DNA from: Whitmania pigra
Lineage: Eukaryota > Annelida > Clitellata > Hirudinida > Haemopidae
NCBI GenBank assembly: GCA_021613335.1
Contig: JAJTWR010000284.1
Location: forward strand, 1,616,001 to 1,680,000
DNA length: 64,000 nucleotides
Direction of reading: 5' to 3'
Positions 49,697 to 60,466 of the stretch are shown piece after piece. Within the stretch, counting starts at the first letter, position 1; every line of letters begins with the position of its first letter. A program made the translations under genes and the position numbers. A model generated the notes under the pieces. It saw only the letters and a program-made list of their open reading frames with translations. It was not told where the DNA came from and searched no databases.

Positions 49697-51851
49697 TCTG
49701 GTGAAAGCAATTTAGTTTGTTTTTTATTGTTGCAATGAAGAAGGATTGGTGCAAACATCACGTTGTCATCGGCCTACAATTTATCGATATTCTTACCATA
49801 TGCTAGTTCAGCATATTTTGAACGGCGGACCTAAAAACTCTTCAACTCTCTGGACAAACTGGAAACCAAAATTTCTCCGTCTTTAAAATTTATACTAAAT
49901 TATATCCAAATAGATCAATAAACAACCTTTAACTCGGTTTGTTTGTCTATTTAATATTGCTTCTTGTAAATGATTTCGCTAAAGCTGTCTAAACCTTAGT
50001 CCGTCCGGCGAGACAACCGATTTTCTTGGGCTAAGTGAGATACTGACAGATTCCAGTGACTAGAGTCTATTCAACCTATTCATGAGGTCTCCGTGATAAT
50101 TCAGACCTTTCATTTGGTTAGTCTCGACAAATATGCGAACGAACAAGTTCATTGTACAACTGAGCTAAAAATGTTTTCAATGGCTTGCAATGACTGGTCT
50201 GTGTCTAAAAAAAGATTCCTCTCTGGTCGATCGAGTCTCGGCAAATGATTGAACTGAATAGGAGTCGTTTCTGTTCTTGGTATTTCGGCCATTCTTACCC
50301 TGACAACATGGCCGTAGGATGTTTCAAAGCGAGTGCACGATTGTTGGAGCACGATTTGGAGCATCTGGTTTTATTTTTGGACTTGCTGTATGTAGGCAAA
50401 TCTTAATGCTCGAGACTTTGTACGTCATTTGTCGATCTAATCATCTTAGATGGCGGAAATTATGTCGTACTTGGAAAATGTTTGTCGGATTTATCTTTTC
50501 CAAATCAATAATGGCGTTTTCATATTTGCTTCTTTAAAACAAAAAAAAATTAATAAATAATATGTTTATAGCACTAGTAATAGTAATAATTTTAACTTGT
50601 ATAATCTGAGGGTCTAACCCAGAGAAGTTCAGTTGAAATTAAGTTTTTCAGGGAAACAAATAATAACTCATATTTAGGCCTCACGTTCATTAATTCATGT
50701 TTCGTAAAAAATCATTTTTTTTTTAAATTCAAATTTAATAAACCTCAAACGAGCTTATTAATAGCATTAGCTGTAAAACAGGCCGGCCATTGTATTCAAT
50801 AAGTGGCCAAACTGGTTTGTCACAATTTGTGTCTAATTTTAGAATTTCTTGCCCATATGATGTGTGTTCAATAGAATTGTTGGTTAAAATTGATTTAGAA
50901 CTTTATTTTTTTCAAGTCATATAACGTCGCAAAATGTCTCAAAAATCGAAAACCTGTTCTGTGTAAACCAGCTACGGTAAAATTTACCGTGGCAAGTCCA
51001 ATTAAAGTTAAATTTACGGAGTCACCATGTAAAGTAAACATCATGTTTACATGCAAGTTTGTAACTTTTACAAGGTAACTATTTTGAGGAATGACTCATT
51101 ATTGATCGCCCATTTAGATTTCTAACTGGGGCTTTTCCGGGGGGGACAAACCCTCGCACAATTTGAGAAAACCTCTTCTTTTTTTTTTTTTTTGCTTATT
51201 GCCAAATTTCAGGAAACAGCTGACATTGCCTTGCTTCAAATCGATAAAATAAACATTGAATTTTTTGAATATTTTTATATCAGTTCCTCATTTGAAAAAT
51301 TTTTATCTGAATGTCCAATCAATCAATTATGTAATTACTTTGTTTTTGTAATTGGTGGTTATCTATTTACTCGGTGACAGTAATATTTATTATGTATTAA
51401 TATTTATTTTCCAAGCAATATTTGGGATACATTATTCATCAGTATAGATTGATAAGTCCTTAGGTATGGATGAGAGACACACATGTATTTATTTAATTCA
51501 CAAATAGTAAAAGTTGTCGAAGTCTTCATTAGAGGGTAAGATGTGTGGAAAATGCTTAACAACTTACAAATTCAATGTGTTGGAACGATCAAATAATAAT
51601 TTCAATGTTGTCAAATGATTCGCAGGCTTACGCTAGGTGGCGTAATTTTAGATTTTATGAATAATATATTCTGCCATTTGAAAGTAAAATGCAATTGTTG
51701 TATAATTATAATCTAAAAAATCAGTAACCTGAAATTTCAACATCTTGAAATAATTGGTGCTCAATAACAATTTGCGGTCTTCAGAAATTTACCTCATTAC
51801 AACAACAAAGGCTGTTCGTTTACTCATTCTCGGATCCGAAAATCGCTGACC
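49697..51851. promoter_or_regulatory. Upstream interval between the collagen gene and the coiled-coil gene
   Basis: About 2.1 kb between divergent genes. For the collagen transcript, an acceptor right before its ATG pairs plausibly with a donor near 50297 (TTGTCAGG/gtaaga, minus), giving a possible leader exon. In the same place a 47-codon minus ORF (50292-50149, MAEIPRTETTPIQFNHLPRL at the start) is open but resembles nothing I know. A near-perfect palindrome acggtaaaatttaccgt lies at about 50974-50990. A poly(T) run occurs at 51180-51193. No TATA box is obvious. Confidence 0.4.
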
Positions 51852-52870
51852 ATGTCTGAAATGACCGTTTCTGCTTCAGCCTCTCAGATGATGAACAGTT
51901 TTTCAGGATGCGCTTCGCTTTCGGCAGTTTTATCAGCTTTTGAGAACCTGAAGGTTAGATACAATGCAGTCAAAAAAGAAAATAAACACTTGAGGGACAG
52001 GATTACAAAATATGAGGGGGTACGTCGGAATAGTTTGAAAAAGATTGAGGAACCTCTTCCAGAAACCAGCAAACCGCGAGCAACCGCCAGAATGAATCAG
52101 AAACTTGTTAGGACAAAACCAACTATGGCTGCATCTTCAGAAGCAGACGTTCCGACTGTACATTCGATAGTAACTAATATTTCAGACCAATTAGTACTTA
52201 TCGGACATCAACTCGATAGTTTGCTACTGGATTTCGATAAAATTGAGACCAAAGATGAACTGTATAAGGTCCAGGAGACTGTTAAAACAGTTCTTTTGCC
52301 GAGACTGGTTGAAATTCGACGGAAAGAAGTTGAATCCGTATATCGCAACGATCAAGTAATGCCTTAGACATCGTTGCATATTTATATTAATTAACAATTG
52401 TTCTCTGAATTGTAGGTTTTTAGCAGAGATAATGAGCCAAAATTTGTCAAACACACTTCAGAAGGTTACATCGCGTCTATTCGACTTTAACAATTTTATG
52501 GAATTTGTAGTTCTTTTTCAGTCTCTCAAACCGAATGATTGCAAATCTTTCCAGACTTGCCACCGAATTGTAGCCAAGACGAAACCATAACAGATAATTT
52601 GTTGAAGCTGCAGAGGCTCCTGAAGAAGCAAAACATCATGCTCAAGAACCTTGGCTGTTTTGTCAATGAAGGTTTCTGTATGAGTTGTTCGATAAATTTT
52701 TATTTATTTAGGCGCAGATTAATTTCTTCAACCTTCTGCAGCTGTTTTTATAGAATGCTTTTTACAGAGATGTTTGGAAAATGAGTTGTTAAAATGTCGA
52801 ATTTTCATCAACAGGTGAACACTTGTTGTGTGCCGCGATTCCGAGGGACGGGTGGTCCCTCCTGAACTGA
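51852..52870 (+). CDS. Coiled-coil protein, possible TBK1-adaptor (NAP1/SINTBAD) relative
   Basis: Four exons, 51852-52355, 52416-52464, 52555-52671 and 52815-52870, join in frame to 241 aa with GT-AG junctions. Residues about 20-55 contain LSAVLSAFENLKVRYNAVKK followed by ENKHLRDRITKYE, a coiled coil. It resembles the short conserved N-terminal helix of AZI2/NAP1 and TBKBP1 (pattern F-x-L-x-A-Y-x-D-I-K-x-R ... EN-x-L-x-R-R). A second helical region spans about 105-165 (DQLVLIGHQLDSLLLDFDKIE and onward), and a third near 195-220 (NLLKLQRLLKKQNIMLKNL). The C-terminus is HLLCAAIPRDGWSLLN. I do not firmly recognise the family; the TBK1-adaptor idea rests on one short motif. The exon model itself is well supported by frame and splice sites. 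Confidence 0.72.
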
Positions 52871-53692
52871 CCCGGACGTCGGACGTGAAGTCCAAAGTTA
52901 AGACGTGACTCTGTGATGCAATTCAGTCGACTGAAATCTACTTTCAAGAGCTTTCCGCTAATTAACAAAATTCCTTGTTTAAATGTAATTCTATTTAATT
53001 ACTAATCTTACTAATTTCATTGTGATTCTGTTAGAGACAAACAATATACAATCCTGATTGTATGTTTGACTGTTTCTGTATATTGAGCAAATATTGAGCC
53101 TTTTTGACTCTGCACATTGTTGTCCTTAATTTCTTAAATCTGCATTGAAAGCATGTGAATGACCTTATGCTTCTTATGTAATGTGATCAGTTTTACGTTT
53201 ATGTAATCAATAAGTGTTTAAATGAATTTACTTTTGGTGTTCCACATGTTTTTCAGCTAATGTTAAGCCTCTCTGTTATTAGTAAAGTTGATTACTAACG
53301 GTAACAACATAGTGATACTAAATGTTATAGTCATATATGTGATGACATAACATGTCTTGGTACCAGTTTCTACAAGATTTACTTAATGCATTGCTGGGTT
53401 GGATTGAGTAATATGGTTTTATTTTTGACTTGCAGGTTGGTGATGCTACTTCTACTGTGTCCCATACCTAAAATTTTAGAAAAAGAAACGTTTTAAATTG
53501 ATCATGATTGACAAAACTTTCGATAGTCTATAGTTCCAAACCTGGAATAATTATTATCATTGTGTGATTCTTAATTATCGGTTTAGTTTAGATTTTGAAA
53601 TTGATAAAAGTGATGACAGAGAAAATGTCAAGCAGATGGGTTCCGTGGTGCAAGAAGACGATTCCGTGAATATTGGATATTAATTTATAATC
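52871..53692. other. Gene-poor spacer before the transposon
   Basis: About 820 bp containing the 3' UTR of the coiled-coil gene and AT-rich sequence. I see no canonical AATAAA; AATAAG occurs near 53208. No ORF with recognisable content. Confidence 0.4.
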
Positions 53693-53701
53693 GATAAAAA
53701 C

Positions 53702-54047
53702 ACGACGGTGAAGTTAGCAAGAGTTCAGCAAGAACTTTGACAACCAATAACTCTGGAACGCGTAGAGCTAAAAATATAATTTTTTTTTGTCAGAAAGGTC
53801 TTGCTTTAGCAAATGATGCGCGTAAAAAAATAATGTATTTTGAATAAAAATGAATTTTTGGTGAACGTTTAAAGCTTTGAGCGCCGATAACGTAAAATTC
53901 CTTAACGCGCTTGAAATTTTAAAAACATATTTAAAATCTACAAATTATTTCCTTTCTAAAAATATATGTTTCGTTAACGTGTCTCCAGCGCAAGTACCAA
54001 AATTTAATTTTTAAAAAAAGACCGATTCCTTGTTTACATAGATATAA
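53702..54047 (+). repeat. Left terminal inverted repeat
   Basis: Starts ACGACGGTGAAGTTAGCAAG and runs to about 54047 (ending ACATAGATATAA). It is the reverse complement of 57648-57994 with only scattered mismatches, for example GAGTTCAG against GACTTCAG and CTCTGGAACG against CTCTAGAACG. Confidence 0.9.
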
Positions 54048-54171
54048 AAATGCTTTACTTTCGTTAAAAAATGTAAAACTTGTACCATTAATCTAAATTT
54101 TGTATTTTTATTCATGAAAACATAAGTTAAAATGTTTTAGTTAAAAAAAACTGGAACTTTTCATGAGCTTG

Positions 54172-55362
54172 CTATACGACGCTATAATACTGCATGCAAA
54201 AGCAGCACATAAATGAAGTGCTATTCCATTGTTGCTTATTTTTAGATATGTTAGTGCAATGCATGTGGGCCCATCTGTTGCAGACATCGCATTGCACCCA
54301 TTGATAGCCACTGTCATCCTCCGTCGATCCACAATAAAGGCATGTGTCGGTCATATCGTCTGAAAGACGAAGAATTTCTTTTGCATATGACATCCGAATA
54401 TCATCTGGGGATATCCCATCAATTGGATAATCATCCTCTTCGTCCATAGCCCGAAGCGTAAAGGCTACATAAATGCCACAGTTGTAACTATCGCGTTGCA
54501 CACCTGTCCACGGCCCCCTCTTCATCCTAAAATTCACCCATCTGTCATTTTTTGAGCTTCTGCAAAGTGAATCAAAAACTCTCTTCATCTTTTCCAGGTT
54601 TCTACTCTCTCCTGGCATCGGATCATAAAATAGTACTTCATTTGAGTCATTTATAACAATGAAACAAACAAAGTGACTGCCTCCGTCATTATAAGGAATA
54701 AGAACGTATTTGGAGTTGAAATTGTAATTCAACCAAATATGTTCAGATACATCAGCCCCATTCAGAGCAATCGTTGCTAACGCACATGGAATACATGTTG
54801 ACCTTTTCAGGGGTTTCTGGACAATGGCTTTGTACCTCCTCAGCATTGTGTCTAAGAAATCCTGGGAATGTTCGCAACTAAGAAAATCGAAACAAGGAAT
54901 TATCTTCTTTTCGTACGACACTACTCCACTGTAAAGATAAATCCTTTTATCCACACCTTCGGGTTTTCGAACTACTGATCCAGCTGAATCAAAGTACAAT
55001 ATCGGACAACGGCCCTCCTTTACTCCAATGCCCAAAACAATATTAATTTGTGTGTAATAGAAGTAAAGTACCTGAAAGGGACTGGCAAAAAAATGAATGA
55101 ACCTCGTTTTTTTGTCCTTCATTTCTTTCTGGGTTCTATTGCTTAAAGTCAAGACTTCATTATTCATTATCAGATGGCGATTAACACACTCTGCTTTTGC
55201 TTTTTTAAGTACGGTGAGACTGTGAAGTCCAGCACTATTTCCAGAAGCAAGCATTTTTGAGCTAATAGTAGACTTCATATTGTACAAAACATTTGTCGGC
55301 GCCACGAACTTTAACTTTTCCTGAATTTCCGCCCTTCTGCTTCCTTTCTGTAATCCATTCAT
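54172..55362 (-). CDS. Transposon protein: C48/Ulp1-like cysteine peptidase plus PHD finger
   Basis: Open from the A-rich tail of the nested element; the first ATG is at 55362 and the stop is at 54172, giving 396 aa. The N-terminal half includes PILYFDSAGSVVRKPEGVDK (transposase-like) and LSCEHSQDFLDTMLRRYK. The central half is a Ulp1/SENP-like fold: catalytic His in GGSHFVCFIV, Asp in LFYDPMPG, and Gln plus Cys in GVQRDSYNCGIYV (Q-x5-C spacing as in Ulp1). The last 50 residues are a C4HC3 PHD finger (CLYCG, CDVCNRWAHMHC, CCFC). The frame continues upstream without stop to the insertion, so this is the 3' part of a longer ORF that began with the 57506-57084 piece. Ulp1-like peptidases cleave SUMO; the role in the transposon is unknown. 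Confidence 0.78.
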   Translation of the reverse strand: MNGLQKGSRRAEIQEKLKFVAPTNVLYNMKSTISSKMLASGNSAGLHSLTVLKKAKAECVNRHLIMNNEVLTLSNRTQKEMKDKKTRFIHFFASPFQVLYFYYTQINIVLGIGVKEGRCPILYFDSAGSVVRKPEGVDKRIYLYSGVVSYEKKIIPCFDFLSCEHSQDFLDTMLRRYKAIVQKPLKRSTCIPCALATIALNGADVSEHIWLNYNFNSKYVLIPYNDGGSHFVCFIVINDSNEVLFYDPMPGESRNLEKMKRVFDSLCRSSKNDRWVNFRMKRGPWTGVQRDSYNCGIYVAFTLRAMDEEDDYPIDGISPDDIRMSYAKEILRLSDDMTDTCLYCGSTEDDSGYQWVQCDVCNRWAHMHCTNISKNKQQWNSTSFMCCFCMQYYSVV

Positions 55363-55426
55363 CTCTTCAGGAAGTAACTTCCTTGACAATATTTGTATAT
55401 TGCAAGCTCTGAAAGATGGTTTTGAA

Positions 55427-57130
55427 ATTTTTTATTTTTTTTTTTTATTTTATTTTGTTTCAAAACAAATTGCAGGGTCATCTATGACCTCTTACGCAAT
55501 TATATACAATGGTTTTAGATGTTCGCGAGAACAGAGTGCAACGGTAAGAAGGTTAAGTGATCACTTAATTAGGAGGTAATTATTGAGGTTAAAGAGCGAC
55601 AGGCAGGATTTGAAGCGAGAAAATGTTGAGGAATTAATGATGTCAGGGGGTAGAGAGTTCCAGGGTTTGACGACTCGGTTGATGAAGAAGTGTTGCCTGT
55701 GTTTGGTGGAACATTGTTCTTGTCGTAGACGAAGGAGATGACCGCGAGTTCTTGAAGTAAGAAACGAAGGGAATTCCGGAATTGTGCACTGAACAAGCCC
55801 GTGAACTATTTTATAGCAGAAGCATAGGTCGCTGATAAGCCGTCTATGTTCAAGAGTATTGAGTCTCAGCAGTCGTAATCTGGTATGGTAGGGCAGAGAT
55901 CTAAATCCGGGTATGGTTCTTGTAAAATATCTTTGGACACGTTCGATCTTTCGTACGAGCTGCTTGCTATGTGGGCTCCATATTGGGGAACAATATTCGA
56001 GGATAGGTCGGACATAAGTGCAATATGCTCTGGTTAGAATTTTTTTGTGTCTTGTACGAAAGCATTTAAGGAGTAGTCTCAACCTCACAAATGCTTTATG
56101 AACAATGGTGTTAATGTGGGCTTTGTAGGTGAGTGTGTTATCAATGAGCACCCCAAGATCACGGGCGCTATCTGATACAGGTAAGGTTTGTGAGGCAATT
56201 GTGTAGTTGCTTGATGGAGTCTTGATGCGTAATGTCTTGATGGAAATTTGTATGCATTTTTCGGGAGCCAGCTGTAATTGCCATTTATTGCTCCATAGCA
56301 CCAACTCGTTGATTGCAGTTTGCAAGGAAGAGTTCTGAGGAGATGAAGATTTTGAGTAGAGTTTGATATCATCTGCAAATAATTTTAATTTGACAGATTT
56401 TTTAGCGAGTGTGTCGGCAACATCGTTTATATAAATTAGGAACAGCGTAGGTCCGAGCACACTCCCTTGAGGCACACCACTGATTACATCGCCATTGATG
56501 GATAGGTGGCCGTTTATTTTGACTGATTGAGATCGGTTTGATAGGAATGCTTCGAGCCACGAAAGCAGGTTGCCTGAGAATCCATAAGCCCGAAGTTTGA
56601 TCAGCAGCTTTTGATGAGACACTGAATCGAATGCCTTCCTGAAGTCGAAGTATATGATGTCGGTGCCCTGCTGCATTGACATGGACCAGTCGTTTGTGCA
56701 TTCCATGAGGTTTGTGCATGTTGATCTGGAGTTAAGAAAGCCATGTTGTTCAAGTGATATAAGATTGTTGACTTGTAGGTAATTCAAGATGTCTTCGTTA
56801 ATCATCCGCTCCATTGCTCGACAGCAACAGGATGTGAGCGATATAGGTCGGTAGTTACTGGGGTCAGAAGTGGCGCCTTTTTTATGTATAGGGGTTATAT
56901 GAGCAGATCTCCAATCATGGGGTAGTTCGTGCATATTGAAAGAGAAGCTAAAGATGTGGCAGAGTGGCAAGCAGAGACCGGTAGCACAATTTCTGAGGAA
57001 GTTATTTGTTATTCCATCCGGACCAGATGAGAGGGATGGCTTGAGATTGCGGAGTGTTTGGTAAGTACGGTCTGGAGTAAACGTTATTTGGGCAATTTTC
57101 TTGTTGTTTGTACTGTGTCTACTTCCATTT
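55427..57130 (-). mobile_element. Nested 5'-truncated non-LTR retrotransposon (CR1/L2-like)
   Basis: A reverse transcriptase frame followed by about 100 bp of 3' UTR and an A-rich tail (minus-strand tail at about 55458-55427). It sits inside the DNA transposon ORF in the same orientation. The 5' boundary is estimated between 57084 and 57141, because the host ORF frame and the RT frame overlap there. No target-site duplication could be recognised. The endonuclease and upstream ORF are missing, which is the usual result of incomplete reverse transcription. Confidence 0.8.
55561..57090 (-). pseudogene. Reverse transcriptase fragment (CR1/L2-clade type)
   Basis: About 509 residues, open to the stop at 55561. 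Non-LTR RT landmarks in order: SSGPDGITNNFLRN, HDWRSAHITPIHKKG, SNYRPISLTS, DFRKAFDSVSHQKLL, GVPQGSVLGPTLFLIYINDV and the catalytic LFADDIKLY. The C-terminal region YHTRLRLLRLNTLEHRR is typical of CR1/L2-like elements. The N-terminal part of the polyprotein (endonuclease) is absent and there is no proper start codon, so this is a dead 5'-truncated copy although the RT frame itself shows no internal stop. Confidence 0.85.
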
Positions 57131-57506
57131 CTGCAGCTCCCTCAGGAATTCTATGAGGAACCTCGTCCTCAGAGTTGGTACATGATATGCTGCTCAATAG
57201 CATGTCCCCAAACAATGCTTGTACTTTCCCATCATCACGCTTCCAATTGCTATAATATTTTTTCCTGGCATTTAAAGTGTTTTCCACTCCCAATGTTTCA
57301 CACAACTTTCCGTAGAGACCGTCATCTTTAGTGTAAGTGGACTTGTTTATGATATTTACGTTTCTCTCTATAGTTAACAAGGCTGATACAAATAACGAAG
57401 GATCGAACTTAGCTTTGGAAGCCATTCTAATACAATGATTAGTGTGGAGCGGATAAGAGCGGATAGAATAAGAGTGAATTGCAGCTGCTCGAGGTAATTG
57501 TACCAA
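57084..57506 (-). pseudogene. 5' part of the transposon ORF, interrupted by the retrotransposon
   Basis: A 140-aa ORF; an internal Met at 57425 (MASKAKFDPSLF) looks like the true start. It contains a compact helical region ending KKYYSNWKRDDGKVQALF that I do not recognise, followed by an acidic linker. It runs into the reverse transcriptase insert and stops at 57084. Its position and strand fit the beginning of the same protein as the Ulp1-PHD ORF. Confidence 0.5.
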
Positions 57507-57647
57507 CTTATACGAATCGTTTTGGACTATCTACAACTATTCCTAAAAAAGACGCTGAATATTAAAAAATAATTTAAATTTATTATTTATTAATTTTTAT
57601 AACAGAAAAATAAAAAAGTAATGTAATTTGATCCAATTACGTATGTG

Positions 57648-57994
57648 TTATATCTATGTAAACAAGGAATCGGTCTTTTTTTAAAAATTAAATTTTGGTA
57701 CTTGCGCTGGAGACACGTTAACGAAACATATATTTTTAGAAAGGAAATAATTTGTAGATTTTAAATATGTTTTTAAAATTTCAAGCGCGTTAAGGAATTT
57801 TACGTTATCGGCGCTCAAAGCTTTAAACGTTCACCAAAAATTCATTTTTATTCAAAATACATTATTTTTTTACGCGCATCATTTGCTAAAGCAAGACCTT
57901 TCTGACAAAAAAAAATTTATATTTTTAGCTCTACGCGTTCTAGAGTTATTAGATGTCAAAGTTCTTGCTGAAGTCTTGCTAACTTCACCGTCGT
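57648..57994 (-). repeat. Right terminal inverted repeat
   Basis: Reverse complement of the left repeat, ending in CTTCACCGTCGT. Similarity runs for about 346 bp and stops sharply on the inner side at TTATATCTATG, where the two arms diverge. Confidence 0.9.
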
Positions 57995-58003
57995 GATAAA
58001 AAC

Positions 58004-60181
58004 TTTCTTATGGAACACTATTTTTTTGTTTTCCGTCATAAGCTTATTTTGAAACTCTTAATCGAAATACCGGGCAACATCAACAAGCGGCGTCTTCACT
58101 AGTGAGCATATTTTATTTACTTATTTTATTTATTTGAATTAAGTCCGTTGCATAACTAGGATGATTTGGACTTGTTAGTTATGTAAAAATAATTATATTA
58201 TTCATTAGCGAGCAACATAACATTTTATTTATATAGTTTTAAGAAGACTAATGTCTGCGCGATAAAACATTTAATTCAATATCGAAATTTTAGATAATCT
58301 TATTTTTAATAAACTTAAATTAATACCAATAAATGTTCTACGTAAAAACTAGTCTTTAAGACTCCCTTTTGAAGAAGCATCCTGTTAATCAGTTAATTAC
58401 GAAATACAAGCGATATCTTAAATCCTGCTCTACTTAATTGGTTTAATACTGTACAAACCTGCTTTTACAATATGCAAATTACATTAAATTTAAATTTACA
58501 AAATAAATTTTATCTTGATTTTTTCCAGGATCCAGAATTTGTCCCACGTCACCACTGGCATTACTGAGTGGCTTCAGTATCTTTCCTAAATGAATACAAT
58601 TGTTATTATATAAATTTGATTAATTTCATTCAATTATCACGTAATCATTTCATTTCTGTTCTGATGGCTGGTGACGATTTATATTTCTACTATGCGGAGA
58701 TATTACATGAATCGATCCAACGTGTGGTAGTAAATTTATTCAACTGTTTATTGTTTATTATTTAGCGGATTAATTTTCTTTTTATTAATTACTTAAAAAT
58801 TATGAATATTGGAAGAACATGTTAATTTAAAATAAGCATCTGAAATCTGAATAGTCACATGCGTGATGCAACTTGAGATGTGTTACAACGCGCTTCGGAC
58901 AAGCAATCATCTTTTCATCGTATTGAAATTGTTAAAGTTATTCAACACGAATTACATGCATTTAATAATCTCGTTGAATTTATTATTAATAATCAATAAT
59001 TAATAATTAATAATCCTGTTGAATTTCATGCGATTGAGTTTGCTCTAAATACCAGACGTATTTGGACGCCCTTCGAAATGCATACGAATGTCGTAATGAC
59101 ATGGAAATGTAGTTCTGTCACGGACGCAAACGAAACGCTCAAAGTAATTAGCCATTGTCCGGCACTTGAACTCAATAGTTCACAGAAGAAGGTCAATCTT
59201 TGGGTCACAAAAATGACGTGACTTGTATCATGCACTTTTGTAAACACATGACACAAACTAGACGGACTTATGACGTGCGATACTTTGGATAAAATAGGTC
59301 ATGCACCTGTCTAGCAAATGGGATCCGCCAATCAGGAGCTGGTTTTCTGGAGCTGGAGAAGTTTATTCCAGTTTATCGTTCCACATGATCGGGTATTTTT
59401 TGTTCAAGCGTGTCACCACAGTCCACCTGAGCCTAAACCCATCAATAGAGGTTACTAGATGTTACATCTTGATAACCCAACACAGAATACATTGACGATG
59501 ACGTGTAATCTTACAATAGTCTCTTTTGTTTATTATTAATGAGATGTTGTAATGTTGTGTGTTTGATGTCAAGATAATTAATTCAGTAGGTTATGGTCTT
59601 AAAAGTATTTTATATGCGATGTTTATATTTTATAAATTGAAAAAAATAAAATATGGATTTGAGAGTTGAGGTGAAATGATTGAAAAGTGATTTGTGGGAG
59701 GGATTTACATATTTTAGCTTTACATGCTGCAATAAAAGTGCGACTAATTTATTCACATGATTAATTCGTAATATTAACTGGCATTTTATGATGCAAAACT
59801 TGAGACAATTTAAACAACAGATTGAAACCAGTGTCATACATGGCCACATTACGTACATCCATCCAGGAGTCCTGTGATAGGTCAAAGTGTTCTTGTGTCA
59901 CATGAGCGATTGGTCAGCCTGCCAGGCTCATGAATATGCAAATGAAATCTATCGCATTACATAACGTCATTCGTATGTTACATTACACTAGGACAAGATG
60001 CTACCTTTTTTTTCTAATAATTTACTCAATAATCACAAAAAAACACTCGCTATCGGAGTCTAAAGGTCAAAAGTTCACCAGGGTTACTGAACCGCTGCCT
60101 GGGCAAATCGAGTGCTTAGCCCGAGAACATTATTGGGTCATAAGAGTGGTTGTGCTGGCTGCATAAATCTGCTGACATGCA
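58004..60181. other. AT-rich intergenic region, no gene recognised
   Basis: Several ORFs of 60-90 codons exist on both strands, but none has a recognisable motif, codon structure or splice-consistent partner. POU-type octamers ATGCAAAT occur near 58472 and 59936. An inverted or tandem run of TAATAATTAATAAT lies near 58981-59015. Confidence 0.5.
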
Positions 60182-60410
60182 TATATATATAAACATGGTT
60201 AGGCAATCAGAGATTGAAGATCAGGGGAGTCCGATATACAAGGGAGGACTAACTAACTAACAACTACAAGTTTACGGATTTAAAAGGCGCTACATAAATC
60301 AACGCTGACATTATCTTACATCATCATCATCGTCGTCGTTGTCGTCGTCATCATCATCGTTTGGATAAGTTGATAAAATTTCCTCTTAGCTCAGATGCAA
60401 GAACGAACAG
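60182..60410 (+). promoter_or_regulatory. Candidate TATA promoter and first exon of an unseen plus-strand gene
   Basis: A TATATATATAAAC box at about 60182-60193 is followed about 30 bp later by a possible start region, then 180 bp with no in-frame problem to judge, an ATG at 60395 (ATGCAAGAACGAACAG) and a donor-like AACAG/gtaatt at 60410/60411. This is the pattern of a 5' exon whose gene would continue right of the window. Nothing confirms transcription. Confidence 0.25.
60320..60360 (+). repeat. (CAT/CGT)n trinucleotide microsatellite
   Basis: A run of imperfect CAT/CGT/TCG trinucleotides of about 40 bp. Confidence 0.8.
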
Positions 60411-60418
60411 GTAATTGT

Positions 60419-60466
60419 TATTATTCTTTATTATTATCATTATTATTATTGTTATTATTATTATTA
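60419..60466 (+). repeat. (TTA)n microsatellite
   Basis: Imperfect ATT/TTA repeat of about 48 bp with single CAT and GTT interruptions. Confidence 0.8.

Larger units (their letters stand above)
53693..58003 (-). mobile_element. DNA transposon with long TIRs, 9-bp TSD, Ulp1-PHD ORF (MULE-like?)
   Basis: The element proper is 53702-57994, flanked by the direct repeat GATAAAAAC (53693-53701 and 57995-58003), taken as the target-site duplication. TIRs of about 346 bp begin ACGACGGTGAAGTTAGC at both ends. All ORFs are on the minus strand: a short N-terminal ORF (57506-57084), an inserted reverse transcriptase, and a peptidase-PHD ORF (55362-54172). Nine-bp duplications and long TIRs are typical of the Mutator superfamily, and the peptidase ORF contains YFDSAGSVVRKPEG, which resembles the first-Asp region of MULE-type transposases. 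The remaining catalytic residues are not evident, so this copy is probably not autonomous. Zisupton/KDZ-type elements also carry Ulp1-like domains and are the alternative; they usually have 8-bp duplications. Confidence 0.8.

Noticed and set aside
50149..50292. 47-codon ORF as an independent gene
   Set aside because: No recognised family and it lies within a likely leader intron of the collagen gene; mentioned as an observation only.
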